Shown: positions 1-8,176 of the stretch, one piece after another
Position numbering within the stretch: position 1 is the stretch's first letter
Layout of the letters: the number at the start of each line of letters is the position of its first letter
Source: an uncultured Clostridia bacterium
GTDB lineage: Bacteria > Bacillota > Clostridia > Christensenellales > Borkfalkiaceae
Direction of reading: 5' to 3'
Assembly (NCBI GenBank): GCA_944367535.1
Contig: CALVWQ010000019.1
Span: 1 to 35,415, forward strand
DNA length: 35,415 nucleotides
Program-made: the position numbers and the translations under genes
Notes under the pieces: model-generated
Seen by the model: the letters and a program-made list of their open reading frames with translations, nothing else
Database searches by the model: none
Told to the model about the DNA's origin: nothing

Positions 1-681
1 CCCGAACAGATATCCAATACGCCGTGCGGGATGAAGATGCCGTCGTTTAAGACAATATACCGTTGGATAGACGAAAGATACTTGCGTTCCACCCTGAAAA
101 GCCTGCGCAGGAAAGGAAAGACGAGAAAACGTTCAGGGAACGGCGGAAGGTTCACAACGGGGAAAAGCATACGGAAACGGGATAAAAGCGTATACAGCCG
201 CAAAGAGTTCGGGCATTGGGAAGCAGATACGGTAGTTTCAGGGCGCGGCAAAACAAGCGCTTGTTTTGCCACCCTTGCAGAAAGAAAAACTCGGTTTTAC
301 ATAGCGATAAAGATACCTGACAGGAAAGGAGAAACGATGGCGAAAGCGATAATTTGTGCACTTTCAGAATTTCCGAAAGAAGCGGTAAAGACGATTACCT
401 GCGACAGAGATAGCGAGTTTGCATGTTGGAGAGAAATAGAAAGCGCATTGAATTGCCAAATGTACTTTGCCGATCCGTATTGTGCCTGGCAGAAAGGTAC
501 GAACGAGAACCTAAACGGATTATTGAGAGAATTCTACCCTAAGGGACATAATCTTTCTCGCGTTTCTCCGAAAACGCTCGAAAAAAATCTGGCGTTAATT
601 AACGCCAGACCGAAAAAGATATTAAATTTCCAAAAACCACAAGATTTATTTGAACTTTTTCTCAAAAAGTGTTGCACTTAG
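1..681 (+). CDS. IS30-family transposase, 5'-truncated by window edge
   Basis: The reading frame is open from base 1, so the gene starts before the window and the N-terminal helix-turn-helix region is mostly missing. What remains is the C-terminal half of an IS30-type transposase with the DDE integrase fold. Counting from the first ATG at 31, the catalytic triad is D66 (in GHWEADTVV), D125 (in TCDRDSEF) and E159 (in KGTNENLNGLLREFYPKG). The last motif and the tail NARPKKILNFQKPQDLF are typical of the family. The usual DNG or DRG after the second aspartate is DRD here. The enzyme would cut and join the ends of its own insertion sequence. The gene is convergent with the aminotransferase gene, 57 bases away. 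Whether the left part is intact cannot be seen. Confidence 0.93.
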   Translation, partial: PEQISNTPCGMKMPSFKTIYRWIDERYLRSTLKSLRRKGKTRKRSGNGGRFTTGKSIRKRDKSVYSRKEFGHWEADTVVSGRGKTSACFATLAERKTRFYIAIKIPDRKGETMAKAIICALSEFPKEAVKTITCDRDSEFACWREIESALNCQMYFADPYCAWQKGTNENLNGLLREFYPKGHNLSRVSPKTLEKNLALINARPKKILNFQKPQDLFELFLKKCCT

Positions 682-706
682 TTTGACAAATCACCAAATT
701 TAACTC
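1..706 (+). mobile_element. IS30-family insertion sequence, right part
   Basis: This is the visible part of the insertion sequence that carries the transposase. The right end is placed only approximately, just after the stop codon. The sequence GTTGCACTTAGTTTGAC overlapping and following the stop resembles right ends of IS30 relatives, whose terminal repeats lie close to the transposase stop. The left inverted repeat is outside the window, so the exact end and the target duplication cannot be set. Confidence 0.6.
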
Positions 707-738
707 AATCAATATTAAAACGAATAATAATATAAATT

Positions 739-1938
739 TTATTGTTTAATCAATTTGTAATCTTCTGCAAGTTTTCTAAAATAAGGCAATGAATCGACAA
801 TGGTCTTTTTATCGACGCAGTAAGCGATTCTGACGTATCCCTTTACGCCGAAATCGTCGCAAGGGACAATCAAAAGTTCGTATTTTTTGGCTTTTTCATA
901 GAAACTTACGGCATCGACGTCGGGCGATTTGACAAAGAGATAAAACGCGCCGTCGGGCTTGACGCATTCAAAACCGAAATCCGTCAGATTATTATAAAGT
1001 AAATCCCTGTTTTCCTTGTAAGGAGAAATTTTCACTTTAACGTCTATGCAACGCGCCACAACCTGCTGAAAAAGAGCGGGCGCACAAACATATCCCAAAG
1101 ACCGTCCCGCGCCGCAGACGGCAAGATATATCTCGGCGCTTTCATGCATTTTCGGATTGACAGCTATATATCCTATACGTTCGCCCGGAAGCGAAAGCGA
1201 TTTTGAATAAGAGTAGCAAACAATCGAACTGTCGTAATAATTCATTATATACGGAACAAATATCCCGTTATATACGAGTTCTCTGTACGGCTCGTCGCTT
1301 ATTAGATATATCTCATGCCCGAATTCCCGCGATTTGCGTTTTAAAATTTCACAAACGTTCCTTACTGTTTCTTCCGTATACACGACGCCGCTCGGATTAT
1401 TGGGAGAATTGATTATAACGGCTTTGGTCTTTTCGGTTATGCGATTCGTAAAATCGGCAAGGTCAATCTGAAAAGTTTTATTCTCAGGCTCTGAAACGAC
1501 AATTTTCCCGCCCGCATTTGCGATAAAAACGCTGTATTCGGTAAAAAAAGGAGCAAATACGATACATTCATCGCCTTGGTCAAACAAAGCTTTCAAAACT
1601 ATGCTCAAAGATGCCGCCGCACCGCATGTCATATATATATAATCGGCAGAAATATCGACGCCGAATCTATTTTTAATGTTGTCCGCGACGGCCTTCCTAA
1701 CTGCGGCATCGCCCTGCGCGGAAGTATAACCGTGCAAAAGCGTGGGTTTTAATTCCTTCGTAAGAGAGAGTATCGCTTCGGTAACTTCCTCGGGAGGTTC
1801 GACGCTCGGATTGCCGAGACTGAAATCGAAAACCTTATCGTATCCGATTGCTGCTTTACGCGCTTTGCTGTATTCAAATATTTCCCTTATGACGGAACGT
1901 TTTGAACCGAGCGTATATGCGCTTTTATTATATGACAT
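739..1938 (-). CDS. PLP-dependent class I/II aminotransferase
   Basis: This 399-residue fold-type I aminotransferase exchanges an amino group between an amino acid and a 2-oxoacid in the cytoplasm. Visible landmarks are NSPNNPSG (residues 177-184, with the PLP-contacting asparagine), SDEPY (214-218, aspartate and tyrosine to PLP), the Schiff-base lysine K246 in SYSKSLSLPGERIGY, and the substrate-carboxylate arginine R370 near the C-terminus. It is the last gene of the minus-strand operon. Its ribosome binding site GGAGG lies inside the final codons of the amidohydrolase gene and only two bases separate stop and start, so translation is probably coupled. Beside iorAB and two aryl-CoA ligases it most likely interconverts aromatic amino acids and arylpyruvates. 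Specificity cannot be read from the sequence; alanine or branched-chain substrates remain possible. Confidence 0.93.
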   Translation of the reverse strand: MSYNKSAYTLGSKRSVIREIFEYSKARKAAIGYDKVFDFSLGNPSVEPPEEVTEAILSLTKELKPTLLHGYTSAQGDAAVRKAVADNIKNRFGVDISADYIYMTCGAAASLSIVLKALFDQGDECIVFAPFFTEYSVFIANAGGKIVVSEPENKTFQIDLADFTNRITEKTKAVIINSPNNPSGVVYTEETVRNVCEILKRKSREFGHEIYLISDEPYRELVYNGIFVPYIMNYYDSSIVCYSYSKSLSLPGERIGYIAVNPKMHESAEIYLAVCGAGRSLGYVCAPALFQQVVARCIDVKVKISPYKENRDLLYNNLTDFGFECVKPDGAFYLFVKSPDVDAVSFYEKAKKYELLIVPCDDFGVKGYVRIAYCVDKKTIVDSLPYFRKLAEDYKLIKQ

Positions 1939-1940
1939 TT

Positions 1941-2756
1941 TCAGCCTCCGATTTTCAATAACTTCAAGGCATTGCCGAAAAATATTTTATCTTCGGCAGA
2001 CTTGCCCAAATTATACGATTTAAGTATATCACTATGCGATGCGGTATCCTGCCACGGACAATCGCTTGCGAACAAAACTCTGTCGTCACCGTGTTTGTCG
2101 AGTATCTTTTTAAATAATTTTTCGTCTATTTCATGCAGAGTAAACGCAGTATCGAGATAAACATTGCAACCTGCAATTAAATCCAGCACATTCTGCCACT
2201 GTTTATGTCCGCCATAATGTGCCAGAACTAACTTTTCATGGCCTATTTTATCAATAACTTTTTTAGAAAGTTCCGGCGGACATTTTACGGGTTCTCCGAT
2301 ATATCCGTCATCTACGCCCGCATGCGTCACAACTATCATGTCATAATCTTTTGCGGCCGAAATAATTTTGATATATCCCTCATCGTCAATAAAAGTTTCC
2401 TGATAATCGGGATGAATCTTTACGCCGAGAAATCCGCTGTCTTTTAAAAACTTCATCTTATTTTTTATGTCTTCGCAAGCGGGGTGAATTCCCCCGAAAG
2501 AAATAAGTTTTCTTTTAGAGTCCTTATATTTTTCGTTTATCTCAATTGCGAATCTGTTCACACTGTCAAACTGCGACGGTTTTGTCAATACGGGCAGAGT
2601 TACGCAAATATCGGCATCCGCTCTTTCCATAGCATTTAAAAGACCTTCGGCTGTGCCATCGGTACAGGGATGACCATCAGATTTCATGGCAAGAAAATCT
2701 ATGGTTCTCTGCGCTATTTTTTCCGGAAATATGTGAGTATGAAAGTCAATAAGCAT
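1941..2756 (-). CDS. Metal-dependent amidohydrolase-superfamily protein (Amidohydro_2 type)
   Basis: A 271-residue TIM-barrel protein whose metal ligands are all in place: H6 and H8 (DFHTH), H115 (GVKIHP), H145 (THAG), H180 (LAHYGG) and D232 (ASDCPW). The C-terminal GNALKLL is typical of the Amidohydro_2 branch. Members are hydrolases of amide or ester bonds, or non-oxidative decarboxylases of aromatic acids. There is no signal peptide, so it acts in the cytoplasm. The ATG follows AAGGA at a six-base distance. It sits between the ACT protein and the aminotransferase in the aryl acid operon, so its substrate is probably an aromatic acid or a conjugate of one. That is inference from context; the exact reaction is unknown. 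Confidence 0.85.
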   Translation of the reverse strand: MLIDFHTHIFPEKIAQRTIDFLAMKSDGHPCTDGTAEGLLNAMERADADICVTLPVLTKPSQFDSVNRFAIEINEKYKDSKRKLISFGGIHPACEDIKNKMKFLKDSGFLGVKIHPDYQETFIDDEGYIKIISAAKDYDMIVVTHAGVDDGYIGEPVKCPPELSKKVIDKIGHEKLVLAHYGGHKQWQNVLDLIAGCNVYLDTAFTLHEIDEKLFKKILDKHGDDRVLFASDCPWQDTASHSDILKSYNLGKSAEDKIFFGNALKLLKIGG

Positions 2757-2779
2757 ATTCGTTCCTTATATTTTAATGT

Positions 2780-3211
2780 TCAGTTAAGCTTTGATATATC
2801 TTCTGCGGACATTGTCTTTACGCCCTCTGAAACCAGAATTTTATCCGCTTTTTTGAGGTCGGAAGGTTTCAGCACGACCGATGCCGTTTCGCCGTCGATG
2901 GAAAGCCCGTACATATATTCTACGTTTATCTGTTTTTCACTTAGAATTTTTAAAAGTTCCTGCAAACTTCCCGCTTTATGCTCTATTTTTATTACAAGCA
3001 CGTCCGTAAGCATAGTAGAAAAACCTTCCGCGGATAATTTTTCGCGCCCCGAAGCGGGGTCGTTTACTATAAGGCGTAAAAGCCCGTATTCGGTGGTGTC
3101 GGCAAGGCTCAAAGAAATGATATTGATTTTATTTCTTTTTAATACATCAAGCACTTCACCGAGCCTGCCCTGTCTGTTTTCAATAAATACCGATAATTGT
3201 TTAGCGTTCAT
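2780..3211 (-). CDS. Tandem ACT-domain protein
   Basis: A 143-residue protein made of two ACT domains and little else. The first covers about residues 5-68 (KQLSVFIENRQGRLGEVLDVL, then the beta strand NINIISLSL). The second covers about 71-135 (VLVIKIEHKAGSLQELLKIL, then INVEYMYGL). ACT domains bind small ligands, usually amino acids, at domain interfaces. Stand-alone tandem-ACT proteins are commonly found next to phenylacetate-CoA ligase and IOR genes in anaerobes. Lying 14 bases after ligase 1, with a strong GAGGGG binding site, it probably senses an aromatic or branched-chain amino acid for this pathway. No DNA-binding or catalytic domain is present, so it must act by binding a partner protein. 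Confidence 0.85.
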   Translation of the reverse strand: MNAKQLSVFIENRQGRLGEVLDVLKRNKINIISLSLADTTEYGLLRLIVNDPASGREKLSAEGFSTMLTDVLVIKIEHKAGSLQELLKILSEKQINVEYMYGLSIDGETASVVLKPSDLKKADKILVSEGVKTMSAEDISKLN

Positions 3212-3225
3212 AATAATCCCCTCTT

Positions 3226-4524
3226 TTAATATAATTTACGTTTATCAATGACGTGCACCGCTTTGCCTTCGCTACGCGTAAGCGTCTGCGGTTCGACTAT
3301 TCTTATTTTTGCATTGAGTCCGAGAGCTTGATTTATTGTGTGAGATATTTTCTGTGTCAGCGCTTCAAGCCCTTTGATTTCGTCGGAGAAATACTTTTCG
3401 TCGATTTCTACCTGTATTTCAAGGGTGTCGAGATTATTTACCCTGTCAACAATAATCATATAGTGCGGCGTTACTTCTTTGATATCAACAAGAGCCGCCT
3501 CGACCTGACTCGGGAAAACGTTGACGCCGCGGATTATAAGCATATCGTCTACACGGCCTTTGAATTTGCTTATTCTCGCACTCGTTCTACCGCATTCACA
3601 CGTGTCGTAATTTATACTGGTAAGGTCTTTGGTTCTGTACCTTATGAGCGGCAGACCTTCCTTTGTGATTGTAGTAAATACGAGTTCGCCCGTCTCGCCC
3701 GCCTTGACGGGTTTTAACGTCGAAGTGTCGAGAATTTCGGGATAGAAATGGTCTTCGCAGACATGAAGTCCCTTGTGATAAATACAATCGCATGCGACGC
3801 CCGGTCCCATAACCTCCGACAATCCGTAGATATCGTGTGCGTTTATATGAAGCCGACCTTCGATTTCAGAGCGCATTTTATCCGTCCACGGTTCGGCGCC
3901 GCAGATAGCCGCGCGAAGTTTCAGGTCTTTTATGAGATTTTCCGCTTCTAGAAGTTCTGAAATATGGAGAAGATAAGACGGTGTGCATGCGATTGCGGTA
4001 ACGCCGAAATCAACCATCATTGTTGTTAATTTCTTGGAATTTCCCGTACTCATGGGCACGACCATGGCGCCTATTTTTTCCGCACCGCCGTGTGCACCGA
4101 GTCCGCCCGTAAATAGTCCGTATCCATATCCTACCTGTATTATATCTTCCTTTGTTACTCCCGCCATGGTAAGGCACCTGGCAACACATTCGGACCATAT
4201 ATCTAAGTCGCGCCGGGTATAACCGACGACCGTAGCCTTTCCCGTAGTACCGCTAGAAGCGTGTATTCTGACAATCTGAGATTTTGGGGTGGCAAACAAG
4301 CCGAAGGGATAATTATCTCTTAAATCATCCTTAGTCGTAAACGGAAGTTTAGTTATATCCTCGACGCCCTTTATATCACCCGGCAAAAGTCCGAGCTGTT
4401 GCATTTTCTTACGGTAAAACTCTACGTTATGATAAACATAGTCCACCGTTTTGACGAGCCTTGCGCTTTGAAGCGCAGTCATTTCGTCTCTTGACATACA
4501 CTCCTTTGTTTCATTCCAAATCAT
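3226..4524 (-). CDS. paaK: Phenylacetate-CoA ligase 1 (AMP-forming, PaaK-like)
   Basis: A 432-residue adenylate-forming enzyme that activates an arylacetate with ATP and CoA to arylacetyl-CoA, AMP and pyrophosphate. Visible motifs are the P-loop-like SSGTTGKAT (residues 90-98), YGLSEVMGPG, RYRTKD, the hinge region GRVDDMLIIRGVNVFPSQ, and the catalytic C-terminal lysine K421 in SEGKA. The size fits the short PaaK family. The ATG at 4524 is preferred because GGTGAG precedes it and it matches the start of ligase 2 (MIW). A TTG 24 bases upstream would overlap iorB and has no binding site. One base separates the iorB stop from this ATG. The exact substrate (phenyl-, 4-hydroxyphenyl- or indoleacetate) is not readable. 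Confidence 0.92.
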   Translation of the reverse strand: MIWNETKECMSRDEMTALQSARLVKTVDYVYHNVEFYRKKMQQLGLLPGDIKGVEDITKLPFTTKDDLRDNYPFGLFATPKSQIVRIHASSGTTGKATVVGYTRRDLDIWSECVARCLTMAGVTKEDIIQVGYGYGLFTGGLGAHGGAEKIGAMVVPMSTGNSKKLTTMMVDFGVTAIACTPSYLLHISELLEAENLIKDLKLRAAICGAEPWTDKMRSEIEGRLHINAHDIYGLSEVMGPGVACDCIYHKGLHVCEDHFYPEILDTSTLKPVKAGETGELVFTTITKEGLPLIRYRTKDLTSINYDTCECGRTSARISKFKGRVDDMLIIRGVNVFPSQVEAALVDIKEVTPHYMIIVDRVNNLDTLEIQVEIDEKYFSDEIKGLEALTQKISHTINQALGLNAKIRIVEPQTLTRSEGKAVHVIDKRKLY

Positions 4525-4525
4525 G

Positions 4526-5095
4526 TTACTCACCGTATCCTTTTTCAAATGCTTTTAAATTTATATCTGTTGTTTTCGTGGGAACTGTAACTTTAATTAC
4601 ATCCTCCCATTCAGATTTACCAAATCCTATAAATTTTGCCGCGGCACCTAATACAACTGAATTAAGAACTTTACTGTTACCGAGATCTTTTGCGGCGGAA
4701 AGTCCGTCTATTGTGTGAATCCTATGCTTTTCACCGAGTTTTTTTATGATGTTTTCCGGATAACTTTCCGCACCTATTACGACCGTCATCGGATCAATTT
4801 TGCAATCATTAACAATTATAATACCGTCTTTTTTAAGGTAATGAGCATATCGCATAGCTTCAAGTATTTCAAAAGATATAAGAATGTCGGCGTCGCCCGC
4901 CTCGACGACGGGTTCGGCAACGTTTTCACCGAAACGTATAAAAGTAACGACGCTTCCGCCTCGCTGTGCCATTCCATGTACTTCCGAAAGTTTAACGTCA
5001 TACCCCGCGTTTAAAGCGGTATTGCCAATAATTCTGCTGGTTAAAAGCGTGCCCTGACCGCCCACACCGACAACCATTATGTTTGCACTTTTCAT
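4526..5095 (-). CDS. iorB: Indolepyruvate:ferredoxin oxidoreductase, beta subunit
   Basis: A 189-residue gamma-type domain of the 2-oxoacid:ferredoxin oxidoreductase family. GVGGQGTLLTSRIIG lies at residues 10-24, followed by the family's typical EVHGMAQRGGSV. With IorA it oxidatively decarboxylates arylpyruvates to arylacetyl-CoA using CoA and ferredoxin; the reaction is reversible with reduced ferredoxin. It starts one base after iorA ends, with AAAGGTGG as the binding site, and is followed after one base by ligase 1, so production of the two subunits and the ligase is tightly coupled. Confidence 0.94.
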   Translation of the reverse strand: MKSANIMVVGVGGQGTLLTSRIIGNTALNAGYDVKLSEVHGMAQRGGSVVTFIRFGENVAEPVVEAGDADILISFEILEAMRYAHYLKKDGIIIVNDCKIDPMTVVIGAESYPENIIKKLGEKHRIHTIDGLSAAKDLGNSKVLNSVVLGAAAKFIGFGKSEWEDVIKVTVPTKTTDINLKAFEKGYGE

Positions 5096-5096
5096 A

Positions 5097-6836
5097 TTAT
5101 CTTTCCACCTTTGATATCGCTCCGAATTTACACTTAGACATGCAAAGCCCGCAGCCGTTGCACATCGTATCGTTTATAGTAACCGTCCCGTCGACGTTGC
5201 GTGTTATCGCGGGACATCCGATTTTTAGACACATTCCGCATTTTTTGCATTTTTCGGCATCCGACACGCATTTATAAGGAAATTTCTGTCCTTTTAGCAG
5301 CGCACACGGCGCTTTTGCGATTATAACCGAAAGAACCGAACCGTTTACGCAATCCTTTATCGTCTTTTCAAGCGTATCGACGTCGAAAGCGTTTACGGTG
5401 CAAACGTTCGGGACGCCTATCGCTCGGCACAGAGTTTCCAGATTTACGGCATAAGTTTCTTCGCCTTTCAGCGTTTTGCCCGTTGCTGCATGGTCTTGAT
5501 GCCCGGTCATTCCAGTCGTGCGATTATCAAGGATTATAACAGTACCGCTTGCCTTATTATAGACCATGTTAATAAGTGAATTTACTCCCGTATGCAAAAA
5601 TGTCGAATCACCGATAACAGCCACCCAGTCTTTTATGAAATCTTTGCCTTTCGCCTTTTCCATTCCGTGGAGTACGGATATGCTTGCTCCCATACAGACC
5701 GTCGTATCTATTACGCTTAAAGGCGCAACGGCACCGAGCGTATAACAACCTATATCTCCAGCGGCATGAATTTTCAGTTTATTAAGAACAGAAAACACGC
5801 TTCTGTGAGGACAGCCCGAACAAAGTATGGGCGGACGCGCGGGGACTTTGTCGGCGGAGAATATTGCGTCGTCTTTGCCATATATTGCTTTTTTAAGCAA
5901 ATTCGCCGAATATTCGCCCTGTTTTGTGAAAAGTTCCTTGCCTTTTACTTCGATGCCCCATGATTTTATCTGTTCCTCAATCACGGGTTCGAGTTCTTCG
6001 ATCACATAAACGCATTCGACTTCTTTTACAAAGTCTTTAATGAGTTTTCTCGGAAGCGGATTTATTATACCGAGTTTTAAAACGCTTGCGTCGGGACAAG
6101 CCTCTTTTACATATTGATATGGTATTCCCGAAGTAATAAAACCAAGCTTGCGGTCTTTTATTTCTACCTTATTGACAGGAAATTCCGAAGCATCGCGCTG
6201 TAAAACGTTTTCGCGTTCTTCGACGGCAACATGCCTTCCTATAGCCGAACCCGGCATCATCACGTATTTTTTTATATTCCGCTCGTAAACCTTATCTGTA
6301 ACTTCCTCGCGTTCCTCGATATTCACAACGCTCTGTGAATGAGAAAGTTTCGTGGTTGTGCGAAGTATTACGGGCGTGTCATATTTTTCCGATAGTTCGT
6401 AAGCGAATTTTATAAACACTCTCGCCTCTTCGCTATCCGACGGTTCAAGAAGAGGAATATGAGCGGAGCGCGCAATCATTCTCGTATCCTGTTCATTTTG
6501 GGAACTTGCCAATCCAGGGTCGTCGGCAACAACGATAACCGAACCTCCGTTGACGCCCGTATATGCAAAAGTATAAAGAGGGTCGCTTGCGACGTTGAGT
6601 CCTACGTGTTTCATGCAGGCAAGGCTTCTTACTCCCGAAAACGAAGCGCCTATCGCAACTTCGAGAGCAACTTTTTCGTTCGGTGCCCATTCTGTATAAA
6701 CTTCGTCGTATTTTGCGAGAAATTCGCTTATTTCGGTACTCGGAGTGCCCGGATATGCACTCGAAACTTTAACTCCCGCCTCGTATGCGCCCCTTGCAAT
6801 CGCCTGATTTCCAAGCATTATTTTCTTTTTGCTCAT
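5097..6836 (-). CDS. iorA: Indolepyruvate:ferredoxin oxidoreductase, alpha subunit
   Basis: A 579-residue thiamine diphosphate enzyme subunit. The N-terminal pyrimidine-binding domain begins NQAIARGAYEAG with SAYPGTPSTE (residues 27-35). GCPHR is at 341-345, and the thiamine diphosphate motif runs from GDS (409-411) to N438 in ILDNRTTGMTG. The C-terminus holds two [4Fe-4S] ferredoxin-like motifs: C530, C533, C536, C541 and C559, C562, C565, C569. All are intact. It converts arylpyruvate plus CoA to arylacetyl-CoA and carbon dioxide with ferredoxin as electron acceptor, reversibly. The ATG overlaps the ligase 2 stop by four bases (ATGA) and has AGGAG nine bases upstream. NNPSG-type aminotransferase, ligase and IOR together point to aromatic substrates. 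Confidence 0.96.
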   Translation of the reverse strand: MSKKKIMLGNQAIARGAYEAGVKVSSAYPGTPSTEISEFLAKYDEVYTEWAPNEKVALEVAIGASFSGVRSLACMKHVGLNVASDPLYTFAYTGVNGGSVIVVADDPGLASSQNEQDTRMIARSAHIPLLEPSDSEEARVFIKFAYELSEKYDTPVILRTTTKLSHSQSVVNIEEREEVTDKVYERNIKKYVMMPGSAIGRHVAVEERENVLQRDASEFPVNKVEIKDRKLGFITSGIPYQYVKEACPDASVLKLGIINPLPRKLIKDFVKEVECVYVIEELEPVIEEQIKSWGIEVKGKELFTKQGEYSANLLKKAIYGKDDAIFSADKVPARPPILCSGCPHRSVFSVLNKLKIHAAGDIGCYTLGAVAPLSVIDTTVCMGASISVLHGMEKAKGKDFIKDWVAVIGDSTFLHTGVNSLINMVYNKASGTVIILDNRTTGMTGHQDHAATGKTLKGEETYAVNLETLCRAIGVPNVCTVNAFDVDTLEKTIKDCVNGSVLSVIIAKAPCALLKGQKFPYKCVSDAEKCKKCGMCLKIGCPAITRNVDGTVTINDTMCNGCGLCMSKCKFGAISKVER

Positions 6837-8137
6837 TCTTTGTTACTCCTAAAATCTTTTACGCGCTTTGCTTTACCCTCGAATCTCTGCAGTGTATTCG
6901 GCGACTCCAACTGCACTTTGGCGTCGAGTCCTAAAACGACGCGCAGTTTGTTTTTTACCCTCGAAGTCAAATCTGAAAGTTCGGCAAACGAATCGGTAGA
7001 CCGAACAAGTTCGACGCGAACGGTAAGTTTGTCGGAATATCCTTCTCTTTCCACAACTATTTCATAATGCGGACCGAGCTCCGAAAAGCCGAGCACCACT
7101 TCTTCAATCTGACTCGGGAAGACATTTACACCTCTTATTTTAAGCATATCGTCAGATCTTCCCGACAGATTCTCCATACGGCAGAAATTCCTCCCGCAAG
7201 CGCAAGGCTCGTAGAAAAGCCGCGTTATATCCTTTGTCCTGTATCTTATGAGCGGCAACGCTTCTTTCTTTATACAAGTTATCACCAATTCGCCCTTTTC
7301 ACCCTCGGGAAGAACTTCGCCCGTTGCGGGATTTATTATTTCGGGAATGAAATAATCCTCGTTAATGTGCATGCCGCAAAGTTTTTCACATTCTCCCGAA
7401 ACCCCGGGGCCCATGAGTTCGCTCATTCCGTAGTTGGACGTCACCAAAACATCGTCGCCCCACACCTTATGCATTTCCGCGCGCATGGATTCGGTCAAAA
7501 GCTCGCTGCCTAAAAGTCCGATTTTGATTTTGAGGTCTTTTTTCGGGTCGACACCCGTTTCCCTCGCAACTTCCGCAAGCCTTAAAGCATAGGAAGGCGT
7601 AGCAACAAGAAGAGTGGAACCGAAATCTTTCATATACATAATCTGCTTCTCGGAATTACCGGTCGATGACGGTATAACGGTAGCGCCGATTTTTTCAAGT
7701 CCGTAATGAAGCCCGAGCGCGCCCGTAAACATTCCGTATCCGAAACAAATCTGGGCTATATCCTTACTACTCGCGCCTCCCATACATGCGATACGCGATA
7801 CACATTCAGTCCAATTCGCTATATCGTTAGCAGTATAACCCACTACCGTGGGTTTACCAGTAGTTCCGCTGGAAGCATGTATTCTGTTCAGCTTATCGCT
7901 TTCAACGGCAAAAAGCCCGTAGGGATAGTTGTCCCTCATGTCCTGTTTTGTGATAAAAGGGAGCTTTGCGAGGTCTTTCAGTGTCTTTATATGTTCGGGT
8001 TTTACGCCTAAAGAATCCATTTTAGCCTTATACGGTTTTACCTTTTCATATACTCGCGCAACTGTTTCTTTAAGTCTTGCAAGCTGCATTTCCTCAATTT
8101 CTTTTCTGGAAAGCGTCTCCTCTTTTGACCAAATCAT
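6833..8137 (-). CDS. paaK: Phenylacetate-CoA ligase 2 (AMP-forming, PaaK-like)
   Basis: A second short PaaK-type ligase, 434 residues, clearly homologous to ligase 1 but with many substitutions. It keeps SSGTTGKPT near residue 90, YGMSELMGPG, RYRTKD, GRSDDMLKIRGVNVFPSQ and the catalytic lysine K422 in FEGKA. It should activate an aryl acid with ATP and CoA. The ATG at 8137 is chosen because GAGGTG stands six bases upstream; the longer frame uses a GTG that lies inside this binding site. It is 39 bases downstream of the symporter and overlaps iorA by four bases. Two ligases flanking one oxidoreductase suggest two acid substrates. Which acid each one takes is unknown. Confidence 0.92.
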   Translation of the reverse strand: MIWSKEETLSRKEIEEMQLARLKETVARVYEKVKPYKAKMDSLGVKPEHIKTLKDLAKLPFITKQDMRDNYPYGLFAVESDKLNRIHASSGTTGKPTVVGYTANDIANWTECVSRIACMGGASSKDIAQICFGYGMFTGALGLHYGLEKIGATVIPSSTGNSEKQIMYMKDFGSTLLVATPSYALRLAEVARETGVDPKKDLKIKIGLLGSELLTESMRAEMHKVWGDDVLVTSNYGMSELMGPGVSGECEKLCGMHINEDYFIPEIINPATGEVLPEGEKGELVITCIKKEALPLIRYRTKDITRLFYEPCACGRNFCRMENLSGRSDDMLKIRGVNVFPSQIEEVVLGFSELGPHYEIVVEREGYSDKLTVRVELVRSTDSFAELSDLTSRVKNKLRVVLGLDAKVQLESPNTLQRFEGKAKRVKDFRSNKE

Positions 8138-8176
8138 TATATACACCTCATGTCTTTGTATAACGTTCCGCGAAGA

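Noticed and set aside
4525-4548. Longer N-terminus for ligase 1 starting at 4548
   Set aside because: The start would be TTG inside iorB without a binding site; the ATG at 4524 has GGTGAG and matches the second ligase.
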